From Myxococcota bacterium (lineage in GTDB: Bacteria > Myxococcota > Polyangia > GCA-2747355 > JAKLHH01), in contig JAKLHH010000424.1 of NCBI GenBank assembly GCA_022710245.1, positions 1 through 6,739 on the forward strand: a stretch of DNA of 6,739 bases. Direction: 5' to 3'. The notes beneath the pieces are model-generated. The model was not told where the DNA came from. It ran no database searches and saw only the letters and a list, made by a program, of their open reading frames with translations. Shown piece by piece: positions 1-5,984 of this stretch. A program made the position numbers and the translations under genes. Numbering within the stretch: the first letter of the stretch is position 1; the number at the start of each line of letters is the position of its first letter.

Positions 1-97
1 CGTCAGCGTCCGCGACGGCGTGCGCAGGCTCCTCGAGTGGGTCGGCGGCAACGTGGAGCGGATCAGCGCGATCTGTTCGTCGTCGCTCGCGTCGTAG
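1..97 (+). CDS. C-terminal tail of an upstream gene, possibly an SDR-type sugar-nucleotide epimerase/dehydratase (partial)
   Basis: The frame beginning at base 2 reads 31 codons without a stop and ends at TAG 95-97. The visible tail contains DGVRRLLEWVGGNVERI followed by a Ser-rich end. An amphipathic 'GVRRLLEWV..N..RI' helix is the kind of C-terminus seen on extended short-chain dehydrogenases that act on nucleotide sugars, and such enzymes often neighbour glycosyltransferase and methyltransferase genes like those that follow. No Rossmann motif or catalytic YxxxK lies in the window, so the family is an inference from a short tail. The other + frames over this stretch give Arg/Ala-rich peptides that look non-coding. 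It could equally be any enzyme ending in an amphipathic helix. Confidence 0.4.
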   Translation, partial: VSVRDGVRRLLEWVGGNVERISAICSSSLAS

Positions 98-108
98 TCT
101 CACGGCCT

Positions 109-136
109 CGCCACCCTGCTCGAGCTCCTGGTGGCG
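109..136 (+). terminator. Possible terminator hairpin after the upstream gene
   Basis: Arms CGCCACC (109-115) and GGTGGCG (130-136) are a perfect 7-bp inverted repeat with a 14-base loop, starting 11 bases after the TAG at 95-97. The right arm overlaps a second palindrome, TGGCGCCA (132-139). There is no T tract, so it is not a classical intrinsic terminator. The position directly after a stop codon is the main support. Confidence 0.25.
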
Positions 137-352
137 CCAGGGCGTCCTCACTCAGCGCCAGCGCAGACTGCGCGCAGCCGCGACAAACCTTGACCGGACC
201 GGCGGATCATTCCACAACAAGAGCTGAGCCGCTTGCCTGGATCGCGAGCCAGCGGGTCGCCGCCGCCTGGCGGCCAGTGAGGGGGGATGGCTTCGGGGGA
301 CCGGCAGACACTGCAAGTCTGGAGTGCCACTTCGCGGCGCAGCCGGCTGCAC

Positions 353-358
353 GGGAGG
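353..358 (+). promoter_or_regulatory. Shine-Dalgarno for the fused glycosyltransferase (sets the GTG start at 364)
   Basis: GGGAGG lies five bases before the in-frame GTG at 364. The other plausible starts, GTG 385 and ATG 400, have no comparable purine-rich element at the right distance, so this site decides the start. Confidence 0.6.
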
Positions 359-363
359 GCGCC

Positions 364-2829
364 GTGGCTGCGCGGCCGGCCCGCGTGAGGCGGATCCTGA
401 TGACCGCGGACAGCGTGGGCGGGATCTGGACGTACGCGCTCGAGCTGGCGCGGTCGCTCGGCCGCCACGGTGTCGAGGTGGTGCTGGCGACCATGGGCCG
501 TCCGCTCGACGACGATCAGCGCGCCGCCGCGCGCGTGCTCGGCAACCTCGAGCTGCACGAGAGCAGCTTCAAGCTGGAGTGGATGATCGACCCCTGGGCG
601 GATGTCGTCGCCGCCGGCGAGTGGCTGCTCGAGCTCGCGGAGCGCACGCGTCCGTCGCTGGTGCACCTCAACGGCTACGCGCACGCCGCGCTCCCCTGGC
701 ATCGGCCCACGCTCGTCGTCGGGCACTCGTGTGTCTACTCCTGGTTCGCGGCGGTGAAGGGCTGCGCGCCGTCCGCGGGCTGGCGGCCGTACCACGAGGC
801 GGTGCGGCGAGGCCTCGAGGCGGCGAGCCTGGTCACCGCGCCGTCTCACGACATGCTGGAGGCGCTGCAGCGGCACTACGGTCGCTTCCACGTCGGCCCG
901 GTGGTGTACAACGGCCGCTCGCCGACGCTGGCGCCGTCGCGCAAGCGCCCCGCGATCCTCGCGGTGGGGCGTCTCTGGGACGAGGCGAAGAACCTCGTGC
1001 TCCTCGACGAGGTGGCGCCGCGCCTGCCCTGGCCCGTCCACGTCGCGGGCGAGGCCGAGCACCCGGACGGCGGGCGCGTGCGCTTCTCCGGCCTCCGTCT
1101 CCTCGGCCGCCTCGGCGAGCAGGAGCTCGCCCGCTGGCTGGAGGCCGCCATCTTTGCGCTGCCTGCGCGCTACGAGCCGTTCGGGCTCTCCGCGCTGGAG
1201 GCGGGGCTCGCGGGCTGCGCCCTCGTCCTCGGGGACATCCCCAGCCTGCGTGAGGTCTGGGGCGACGCTGCGCTCTTCGTGTCGCCGGACCAGCCCGCGC
1301 AGCTCGAGGCCGCCCTCAGGCGCGTGATCGAGGACGAGGAGGCGCGCGAGCGCCTGGCGCGGCGTGCGAGGAGGCGCGCGCGCGGCTACTCGAGCGAGCG
1401 GTCGGCCCTCGGCTACCTCTCGATCTACGCCGGGCTCGCGGCGCGGGAGGGCTCGCGGGAGCTGGACCGGCCGCTCGCGGCGCGCCGGGCGGCACACCGC
1501 GCCGAAGGAGGCGAGGGGCGGGCCGTCTCCGCGGGGGCCGGCGCAGGGCGCGCGGGAGATCCCGGTCCTCGCCTCCCTGATCGCTGCGGGACCGGCCAGC
1601 CGCCCCTCCGCTTCGCCTTCTTCTACCACTCGCTCCTCTCCGACTGGAACCACGGCAACGCGCACTTCCTGCGCGGGGTCTGCAGCGAGCTCGAGGAGCG
1701 AGGCCACGAGGTGGTCGTCTACGAGCCGCGCGACAGCTGGAGCCTGCAGCACCTCCTCGCCGAGCACGGCGAGGAGCCCCTGCGCGAGCTGAGGCGCGTC
1801 TACCCCCGGCTTCGCAGCGTGCGCTACGACCTGGGAGCGCTCGATCTCCACGCGGCGCTCGACGGGGTCGACGTGGTGATCGTGCACGAGTGGAGCGACC
1901 GGGGGCTGGTGCGGCGCCTCGGGGAGCACCGACGAGCCTGCGGTGGCTACCTCCTGCTGTTCCACGACACGCACCACCGCTCGGTGACCGGGCCCGAGGA
2001 GATGGCGAGCTACGACCTCTCCGGCTTCGACGCGCTCCTCGCCTACGGCGAGGTGATCCGGCGGCTCTACCTGCGGCGCGGCTGGATCGGTCGCGCCTTC
2101 ACCTGGCATGAGGCCGCGGACACCCGGATCTTCCGGCCGCGCCCGGCGGTGGAGCGCGCCGGGGACCTCGTCTGGATCGGGAACTGGGGAGACGACGAGC
2201 GCAGCAGCGAGCTCGAGGAGTTCCTGCTCGGTCCGGTCCGCGCGCTCGGGCTCCGCGCGCGCGTCCACGGCGTCCGCTACCCGGACGAGGCCCGCGAGCG
2301 GCTTGTCCGCGCGGGTATCGAGGCGGCCGGCTGGCTGCCCAACTTCCGGGTCCCGGAGGTCTTCGGCGGCTTCCGCGTGACCGTGCACATCCCGCGGCGG
2401 CCGTACGTGGTCGCGCTCCCGGGGATCCCGACGATCAGGCCCTTCGAGGCGCTCGCCTGCGGGATCCCGCTCGTCTCCGCCCCCTGGCACGACGTGGAGC
2501 ACCTCTTCACGCCCGGGGAGGACTACCTGGTCGCCCACGACGGAGCGGAGATGACGCGGCACCTGCGCTCGCTGCTCGCCGATCCAGCGCGAGCGCAGGC
2601 GCTGGCCGAGCACGGCCTGCGCACGGTGCAGGCACGGCACACCTGCGCGCATCGGGTCGACGAGCTGCTGGAGATCTGCGCCGAACTCGCCCTTCATCGC
2701 GGAGCCTCCGCAGGAGGCGAGCAGGGCGAGTTCGCCCTTCATCGCGGAGCGTCCGCAGGAGGCGAGCAGGGCAACTTGCGCGCGGGCGAGCCGGCGGCGA
2801 GGACGCGGGCGAGCGGACGGCGAGGGTGA
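364..2829 (+). CDS. Fused two-domain glycosyltransferase (GT4 domain + CgeB-like domain)
   Basis: Predicted 821-residue cytoplasmic enzyme with two successive glycosyltransferase modules. The N-terminal module (about residues 10-360) is a GT4/GT-B type: it opens with RRILMTADSVGGIWTYALE, has the phosphate-binding pair in GRLWDEAKN (R203, K209) and the EX7E signature in YEPFGLSALEAG (E271, E279). An Ala/Gly/Arg-rich linker (about 360-415) follows. The second module (about 416-773) starts RFAFFYHSLLSDWNHGNAHF and holds FHDTHHR (533-539) and RPFEALACGIPLVS (from 692), as in CgeB-like glycosyltransferases (COG4641, Glyco_trans_1_2). It is paralogous to the next gene: both carry a FEA.ACG.P..S motif followed by FTPG. 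The last 48 residues are two copies of a 15-residue repeat plus an Arg-rich tail outside any domain. Start GTG 364 is chosen for its Shine-Dalgarno; homologues as I recall them begin near the RRILMTAD strand, so GTG 385 is an alternative. Donor and acceptor sugars cannot be read from the sequence. The gene leads a tight + strand operon. Confidence 0.85.
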   Translation: MAARPARVRRILMTADSVGGIWTYALELARSLGRHGVEVVLATMGRPLDDDQRAAARVLGNLELHESSFKLEWMIDPWADVVAAGEWLLELAERTRPSLVHLNGYAHAALPWHRPTLVVGHSCVYSWFAAVKGCAPSAGWRPYHEAVRRGLEAASLVTAPSHDMLEALQRHYGRFHVGPVVYNGRSPTLAPSRKRPAILAVGRLWDEAKNLVLLDEVAPRLPWPVHVAGEAEHPDGGRVRFSGLRLLGRLGEQELARWLEAAIFALPARYEPFGLSALEAGLAGCALVLGDIPSLREVWGDAALFVSPDQPAQLEAALRRVIEDEEARERLARRARRRARGYSSERSALGYLSIYAGLAAREGSRELDRPLAARRAAHRAEGGEGRAVSAGAGAGRAGDPGPRLPDRCGTGQPPLRFAFFYHSLLSDWNHGNAHFLRGVCSELEERGHEVVVYEPRDSWSLQHLLAEHGEEPLRELRRVYPRLRSVRYDLGALDLHAALDGVDVVIVHEWSDRGLVRRLGEHRRACGGYLLLFHDTHHRSVTGPEEMASYDLSGFDALLAYGEVIRRLYLRRGWIGRAFTWHEAADTRIFRPRPAVERAGDLVWIGNWGDDERSSELEEFLLGPVRALGLRARVHGVRYPDEARERLVRAGIEAAGWLPNFRVPEVFGGFRVTVHIPRRPYVVALPGIPTIRPFEALACGIPLVSAPWHDVEHLFTPGEDYLVAHDGAEMTRHLRSLLADPARAQALAEHGLRTVQARHTCAHRVDELLEICAELALHRGASAGGEQGEFALHRGASAGGEQGNLRAGEPAARTRASGRRG
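2682..2777 (+). repeat. In-frame 45-bp tandem duplication built on palindromes
   Basis: Two adjacent 45-base copies (2683-2727 and 2728-2772) differ at three positions, and both encode E(L/F)ALHRGASAGGEQG in the glycosyltransferase frame. Copy 1 is bounded by a perfect 12-bp inverted repeat, CGAACTCGCCCT (2682-2693) with AGGGCGAGTTCG (2723-2734). The 29-base loop contains two alternative inner hairpins: GCGGAG/CTCCGC (2699-2711) and GCCTCC/GGAGGC (2704-2718). Copy 2 can form the same outer stem with one bulged C and a G-U pair (2728-2738 with 2768-2777). The junction is itself palindromic, AGGGCGAGTTCGCCCT (2723-2738). Because 45 is a multiple of three, the duplication preserves the frame. 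Confidence 0.9.
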
Positions 2830-2831
2830 GC

Positions 2832-2839
2832 GGAGGAGG
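2832..2839 (+). promoter_or_regulatory. Strong Shine-Dalgarno for the second glycosyltransferase
   Basis: GGAGGAGG ends five bases before ATG 2845 and lies in the 15-base gap after the preceding stop. It fixes the start at 2845 although this gives the protein an Arg/Gly-rich N-terminal leader of about 23 residues before the first beta strand. No other ATG, GTG or TTG occurs in frame before that strand. Confidence 0.75.
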
Positions 2840-2844
2840 GGTGA

Positions 2845-4062
2845 ATGAAGAGAGCAGCGAGGGCGAGGCAGGGGGGCAGGGCGCGTGGCGGGCCCACCGG
2901 CGCGGCCGGCAGCCTGGAGATCGTCATCCTCGGGCTCTCCATCACCTCATCCTGGGGGAACGGGCACGCGACCACCTACCGCGGGCTGGTGCGCGAGCTC
3001 GCCGCGCGTGGGCACCGCGTGCTCTTCCTCGAGCGGGACGCGCCGTGGTACGCGGAGCACCGCGACCTGGTGCAGCCGGCGCACAGCCGCGTGGTGCTCT
3101 ACTCCAGCCTCGAGGAGCTGATCGACCGGTTCACCGGGGCGGTCCGCGACGCTGACCTGGTGATCGTGGGCTCCTACGTCGCCGACGGCGTGCGCGTGGG
3201 CCGCTGGGTGACGCAGATCGCGCGGGGCCTCTCGGCCTTCTACGACATCGACACGCCGGTGACGCTGCGCCGCCTCGACGTCGGGGACAGCGACGCCGGA
3301 GACGGCGCGGAGGCAAACCAGAGCCTCGAGGGCGGGAACAGCCTCTACCTGACCAGGGACCTGATCCAGCGCTACGACCTCTACCTCTCGTTCACGGGGG
3401 GGCCGACGCTGCAGCGCCTGGAGCGAGAGCTCGGCTCGCCGATGGCGCGGCCCCTCTACTGCTCGGCGGACCCCCTGGTCTACGCCCCCGAGGAGCGAGC
3501 GGTCAGCTATGACCTCGGCTACATGGGGACCTACAGCGATGATCGCCAGCCGGGGCTCGAGTCGCTCCTCCTCGAGCCGGCGCGTCGCTCGCCGGAGGCG
3601 CGCTTCGTCGTGGCCGGTCCCCTCTACCCCGAGGAGCTCCGCTGGCCGCCGAACGTCACGCGCGTCGAGCACGTGGGGCCAGCCGAGCACCGCGCGTTCT
3701 ACGCGGCGCAGCGCTTCACGCTCAACGTGACGCGGGCCGAGATGGTGCGGGTGGGCCACTCCCCCAGCGTGCGTCTCTTCGAGGCGGCCGCGTGCGGCAC
3801 GCCCGTCATCAGCGATGCCTGGGCGGGGCTGGAGGAGTTCTTCACCCCCGGCCGGGAGATCCTGATCAGCCGCTCGCCCGAGGAGACGATCGGACACCTG
3901 CGCCTGGACGACGCCGCGAGGCGGCGGCTCGGCGCGCGCGCACGGGCGCGGGTCCTCGCCGAGCACACCGCGGCTCACCGGGCCTGGGAGCTCGAGCGGC
4001 ACGCGCTGGCGGCGCTCGAGCAGCGCGCGCTGGCTCGGCGGTACCAGGGGGTGGCGAGATGA
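2845..4062 (+). CDS. CgeB-like glycosyltransferase
   Basis: A 405-residue GT-B type glycosyltransferase of the CgeB-like group (COG4641, Glyco_trans_1_2 C-terminal domain), predicted cytoplasmic with no signal peptide or membrane helix. After a basic leader (residues 1-23) the Rossmann-like N-domain begins IVILGLSITSSWGNGHATTY (26-45), followed by FYDIDTPVTL (132-141), YLSFTGGPTL (180-189), YMGTYSDDRQP (226-236) and RLFEAAACGTPVIS (310-323) with FFTPGREIL just after. The FEAAACG region corresponds to the donor-binding C-domain motif, and the same pattern occurs in the second module of the preceding gene, so the two are paralogues. Residues about 146-166 form a hydrophilic Gly/Asp/Asn-rich stretch that looks like a surface-loop insertion compared with homologues as I remember them. 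The gene follows its neighbour by 15 bases and overlaps the methyltransferase by 4, so co-translation is likely. The transferred sugar is unknown. Confidence 0.85.
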   Translation: MKRAARARQGGRARGGPTGAAGSLEIVILGLSITSSWGNGHATTYRGLVRELAARGHRVLFLERDAPWYAEHRDLVQPAHSRVVLYSSLEELIDRFTGAVRDADLVIVGSYVADGVRVGRWVTQIARGLSAFYDIDTPVTLRRLDVGDSDAGDGAEANQSLEGGNSLYLTRDLIQRYDLYLSFTGGPTLQRLERELGSPMARPLYCSADPLVYAPEERAVSYDLGYMGTYSDDRQPGLESLLLEPARRSPEARFVVAGPLYPEELRWPPNVTRVEHVGPAEHRAFYAAQRFTLNVTRAEMVRVGHSPSVRLFEAAACGTPVISDAWAGLEEFFTPGREILISRSPEETIGHLRLDDAARRRLGARARARVLAEHTAAHRAWELERHALAALEQRALARRYQGVAR

Positions 4063-4880
4063 CCGGGCCGGTCTTCGAGACGCGCACGGCAGCGCCGCGC
4101 ACCGCGCTCGAGCAGGAGATCGCCGCGCTCGACCCGTGGTTCCAGAACCTCCACCTGCCCGACGGCACCCAGACCGCACCGTGCCACCCGCTGGGAGACT
4201 ACCCTCGCTACAAGTGGCTCGAGCTGGCGCCTCACCTGCCCGAGGACCTCGCCGGCTGGACCGCGCTCGATGTGGGCTGCAACGCAGGCTTCTACAGCTT
4301 CGAGCTGGCCCGACGCGGCGCGCGCGTCACGGCCATCGACTCCGATCCTCACTACCTGCGGCAGGCGATCTGGGCCGCGCGCCAGCACCACCTCGAGGGC
4401 GCGGTGCGGTTCGAGGAGCTCCAGGTCCACGACCTCGCGCGCCGAGGTGAGCGCTTCGATCTGGTGCTCTTCCTCGGAGTCTTCTACCACCTGCGCTACC
4501 CGATGCTCGCGCTGGAGACGGTGGTGCGCTGCACCCGTCAGCTGCTCGTCTTCCAGAGCCTGACCACGCCCGGGGAGGAGGTGCACCCGCCGGCCGCCGA
4601 CCTCGGCTTCGGCCAGCGCGAGGCCCTGGCTCACGTCGGCTGGCCGCGGCTCTCCTTCGTCGAGGGCCAGCTCGCAGGGGACCCGACCAACTGGTGGGTG
4701 CCCAACCACGCCGCGGTGGAGGCGATGCTGCGCGCGAGCGGGGTGCGGGTGGTCGTGCGCCCCGGGCGGGAGATGTACCTGTGCACGCCCGACCCCGCGG
4801 CGCGCTCCAGCACCCAGGCGCTCGACGAGGCTGAGTACCAGGCCGCGACGGGCTGCGCGCCCACGGTTGACCGACGCTGA
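4059..4880 (+). CDS. SAM-dependent methyltransferase, TIGR04290 (Rta_06860)-like
   Basis: A 273-residue class I SAM methyltransferase. The ATG at 4059 overlaps the upstream TGA as ATGA, with a G-rich AGGGGGTGG (4046-4054) just before it, so translational coupling is likely. Features: a distinctive N-terminal block WFQNLHLPDGTQTAP (27-41); motif I LDVGCNAGFYSFELA (70-84) for SAM binding; the acidic end of strand 2 in VTAIDSD (D94); and LGVFYHLRYP in the post-motif region, which resembles CmoB. DPTNWWVPN lies in the C-terminal half. This combination matches what I remember of TIGR04290, a family often mis-annotated as tRNA (mo5U34)-methyltransferase and found beside glycosyltransferases. Given its operon partners, a sugar or glycan O- or N-methylation role is more likely than tRNA modification, but the substrate is an inference. 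Confidence 0.85.
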   Translation: MTGPVFETRTAAPRTALEQEIAALDPWFQNLHLPDGTQTAPCHPLGDYPRYKWLELAPHLPEDLAGWTALDVGCNAGFYSFELARRGARVTAIDSDPHYLRQAIWAARQHHLEGAVRFEELQVHDLARRGERFDLVLFLGVFYHLRYPMLALETVVRCTRQLLVFQSLTTPGEEVHPPAADLGFGQREALAHVGWPRLSFVEGQLAGDPTNWWVPNHAAVEAMLRASGVRVVVRPGREMYLCTPDPAARSSTQALDEAEYQAATGCAPTVDRR

Positions 4881-4882
4881 CG

Positions 4883-4894
4883 CTCGGCACCGAG
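4883..4894. terminator. Small hairpin in the gap between convergent genes
   Basis: CTCG-GCAC-CGAG gives only a 4-bp stem with a 4-base loop in the 18-base gap between two converging stop codons. It could help end transcription from both sides, but it is short and has no T tract on either strand. Confidence 0.15.
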
Positions 4895-4898
4895 AGGA

Positions 4899-5723
4899 TC
4901 AGGTGCAGCTCGCCAGGCGGAGCTCCATCAGCGCGTCGGCGGCCAGGCAGCGCCAGAGCCGTCCAGTCATGCCCCAGGAGAACCGCTCGTAGAGGAGCAC
5001 GCCCGGATGGGGGGGCATGCAGAAGTCGTAGCCCGGCGAGAGGCGGTAGCATTCGGCGCTCACCGGGAAGGCCTCGAGCAGACGCCGCCGCGAGGTGAAG
5101 CACTCGAGCATCCGCTGCTTCTGCGCGCGCTGCTCCTCGTCGAGGTGGAGCTCCTCGCAGGGCGGGGCAGGCTCGGCCGGGAGGAACTCGCCCGTACGCA
5201 TCGTGCCCTCCAGCCCGTGGTACGAGGTGAACTCGACCACCGCGGGCGAGGGGCGACCGTCGCGTCGGAGCAGCGCGCACGCCGCCTGGACCCCGAGCGC
5301 CGCGCTGTCGTGGTCCGGGTGGCCTCCCTCGTAGGGGTGGGTGAGCACCAGCGCAGGGCCGAGCTCGACGAGGAGACCGGCGAGGGCGCGGCTCAGCTCG
5401 ACCAGGTGGAACGACGCCTCGCGGTCCACCAGCCCGAGCTGGCGGGTGACCTCGGGCGTCAGGCCCGCCAGCCGCAGCGCCGCGACGAGCTCCTGGCGGC
5501 GGCGCTCCGCGTACTGCGCACGGGTGCGGCACCCCGCGGCGAGCGCGTCGACGGGGTCGCGGGGCGCCCCGTCCGTGACGTGCACGATCAGGCCGCCTCC
5601 GAGGCGTCCGAGCAGGCTCCCGGCGCCGAGCACCTCGTCGTCCGGGTGGGCAGCCACGATCAGCGTCAGCGGCAGCCGCTCGTCGCGGAGGCCTCGAAGC
5701 GTCGTCTGTGGGTCGTGCCCCAT
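4899..5723 (-). CDS. PIG-L/LmbE-family zinc-dependent deacetylase
   Basis: A 274-residue protein of the PIG-L (LmbE-like) family, whose members remove N-acetyl groups from GlcNAc-type sugars or related compounds. The signature AAHPDDEVLGAG is at residues 24-35, and the second metal-site motif HPYEGGHPDHD is at 129-139. By analogy with MshB, H26, D29 and H138 would bind zinc, D28 would act as general base and H135 would assist, so the active site looks intact. The C-terminal region (PGYDFCMPPHPG then WGMTGRLW) is longer than in minimal family members and may help define substrate. ATG 5723 is chosen because it places the first beta strand 17 residues in; no convincing Shine-Dalgarno precedes it, and an in-frame TTG eight codons upstream is possible. 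The frame stays open further upstream, but that sequence looks non-coding. It converges on the methyltransferase gene, so it is transcribed separately although its job fits the same glycan pathway. Confidence 0.85.
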   Translation of the reverse strand: MGHDPQTTLRGLRDERLPLTLIVAAHPDDEVLGAGSLLGRLGGGLIVHVTDGAPRDPVDALAAGCRTRAQYAERRRQELVAALRLAGLTPEVTRQLGLVDREASFHLVELSRALAGLLVELGPALVLTHPYEGGHPDHDSAALGVQAACALLRRDGRPSPAVVEFTSYHGLEGTMRTGEFLPAEPAPPCEELHLDEEQRAQKQRMLECFTSRRRLLEAFPVSAECYRLSPGYDFCMPPHPGVLLYERFSWGMTGRLWRCLAADALMELRLASCT

Positions 5724-5933
5724 CGCTGCGGGGCGAAGCAACGTGCGTGCCGCCGGACCCGTGGGCCCGCGCCCAAGCCTGCCACGACAGGGTGTCAGGC
5801 CTGGCCGCGCGCAGGTCTGGCCGGGGGCCGGAGGCGCGGGGTCTTCCGCACCTCGCGGGGGGCTTCTCCACCTCCCGTCGACCGTCCGGGGAAGCTCCCC
5901 AGCTCTTGTCACGCGCTTCCGGGGCGCACCTGG

Positions 5934-5949
5934 CGGCCAGCAACTTGCA
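5934..5949 (+). promoter_or_regulatory. Candidate sigma-54 (-24/-12) promoter for the HD-domain gene
   Basis: CGGCCAGCAACTTGCA has the invariant GG (5935-5936) and GC (5947-5948) exactly 12 bases apart, plus a full TTGCA -12 element. The -24 element matches TGGCACG at only four of seven positions. Transcription would start near 5959-5961, about 20 bases before the ATG. Such sites arise by chance in GC-rich DNA, and no enhancer-binding site has been identified. Confidence 0.3.
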
Positions 5950-5984
5950 TCATCGCCCGCGGCTGCCACGGAGCGGGCGATGAT
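5949..5984 (+). repeat. Perfect 12-bp inverted repeat enclosing the start codon of the HD-domain gene
   Basis: ATCATCGCCCGC (5949-5960) and GCGGGCGATGAT (5973-5984) are exact reverse complements separated by 12 bases. The right arm contains the ATG at 5980-5982. The Shine-Dalgarno GGAG (5970-5973) sits at the loop-stem boundary. In RNA this would be a strong GC-rich stem hiding the start codon; in DNA it is a 36-base dyad suitable for a dimeric regulator. Confidence 0.85.
5970..5973 (+). promoter_or_regulatory. Shine-Dalgarno for the HD-domain gene
   Basis: GGAG lies six bases before ATG 5980, supporting this start over GTG codons further upstream in the same open frame. Three of its four bases lie in the loop of the surrounding inverted repeat. 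Confidence 0.55.

Larger units (their letters stand above)
98..363 (+). promoter_or_regulatory. Intergenic region upstream of the glycosyltransferase operon, weak promoter candidate
   Basis: These 266 bases hold no protein I can support, although the downstream gene's frame stays open through them, as is common in GC-rich DNA. The patch around 185-225 is the least GC-rich part and holds TTGACC at 190-195, a good -35-like hexamer. The best -10 at suitable spacing (CACAAC, 213-218) matches TATAAT at only 3 of 6 positions, so the promoter call is weak. A short palindrome GCGCAGACTGCGC lies at 161-173, upstream of the -35-like element, and could be an operator or chance. A CAGAC/GTCTG pair (305-309/317-321) is too short to interpret. 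Confidence 0.3.
5724..5979. promoter_or_regulatory. Divergent intergenic region between deacetylase and HD-domain genes
   Basis: These 256 bases separate two divergent genes and should carry both promoters. I find no convincing sigma-70 -35/-10 pair on either strand. Short symmetric elements present are GGGGA-AGC-TCCCC (5888-5900) and a directly repeated CTGGCC (5801-5806 and 5817-5822, 16 bases apart), which could be regulator sites or GC-rich chance. The right end holds the sigma-54-like element and the inverted repeat listed separately. Confidence 0.4.

Noticed and set aside
161..173. GCGCAGACTGCGC palindrome as a defined operator
   Set aside because: Only six bases per arm in GC-rich sequence, a single copy and no known regulator; mentioned only within the intergenic entry.
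37..363. N-terminal extension of the fused glycosyltransferase up to the ATG at 37
   Set aside because: The translation is Arg/Ala-rich with no domain, overlaps the tail of the upstream gene in another frame and lacks the well-placed Shine-Dalgarno seen at 353-358.
148..2742. Very long open frame (864 codons) on the - strand opposite the fused glycosyltransferase
   Set aside because: Antisense frames in GC-rich coding DNA are often stop-free. Its translation shows no motifs, while the + strand shows clear glycosyltransferase motifs throughout.
2947..4179. 410-codon - strand frame opposite the CgeB-like gene
   Set aside because: No recognisable motif and it spans two well-supported + strand genes; a shadow frame.
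4327..5943. 538-codon - strand frame across the methyltransferase and deacetylase
   Set aside because: Pro/Arg/Ala-rich translation without motifs, overlapping two strongly supported genes in other frames.
5708..5983. 91-codon + strand frame whose stop overlaps the HD-domain ATG as ATGA
   Set aside because: The ATGA overlap is suggestive of coupling, but the peptide is Arg/Pro/Gly-rich without domain features, begins inside the antisense deacetylase gene and has no clear Shine-Dalgarno.
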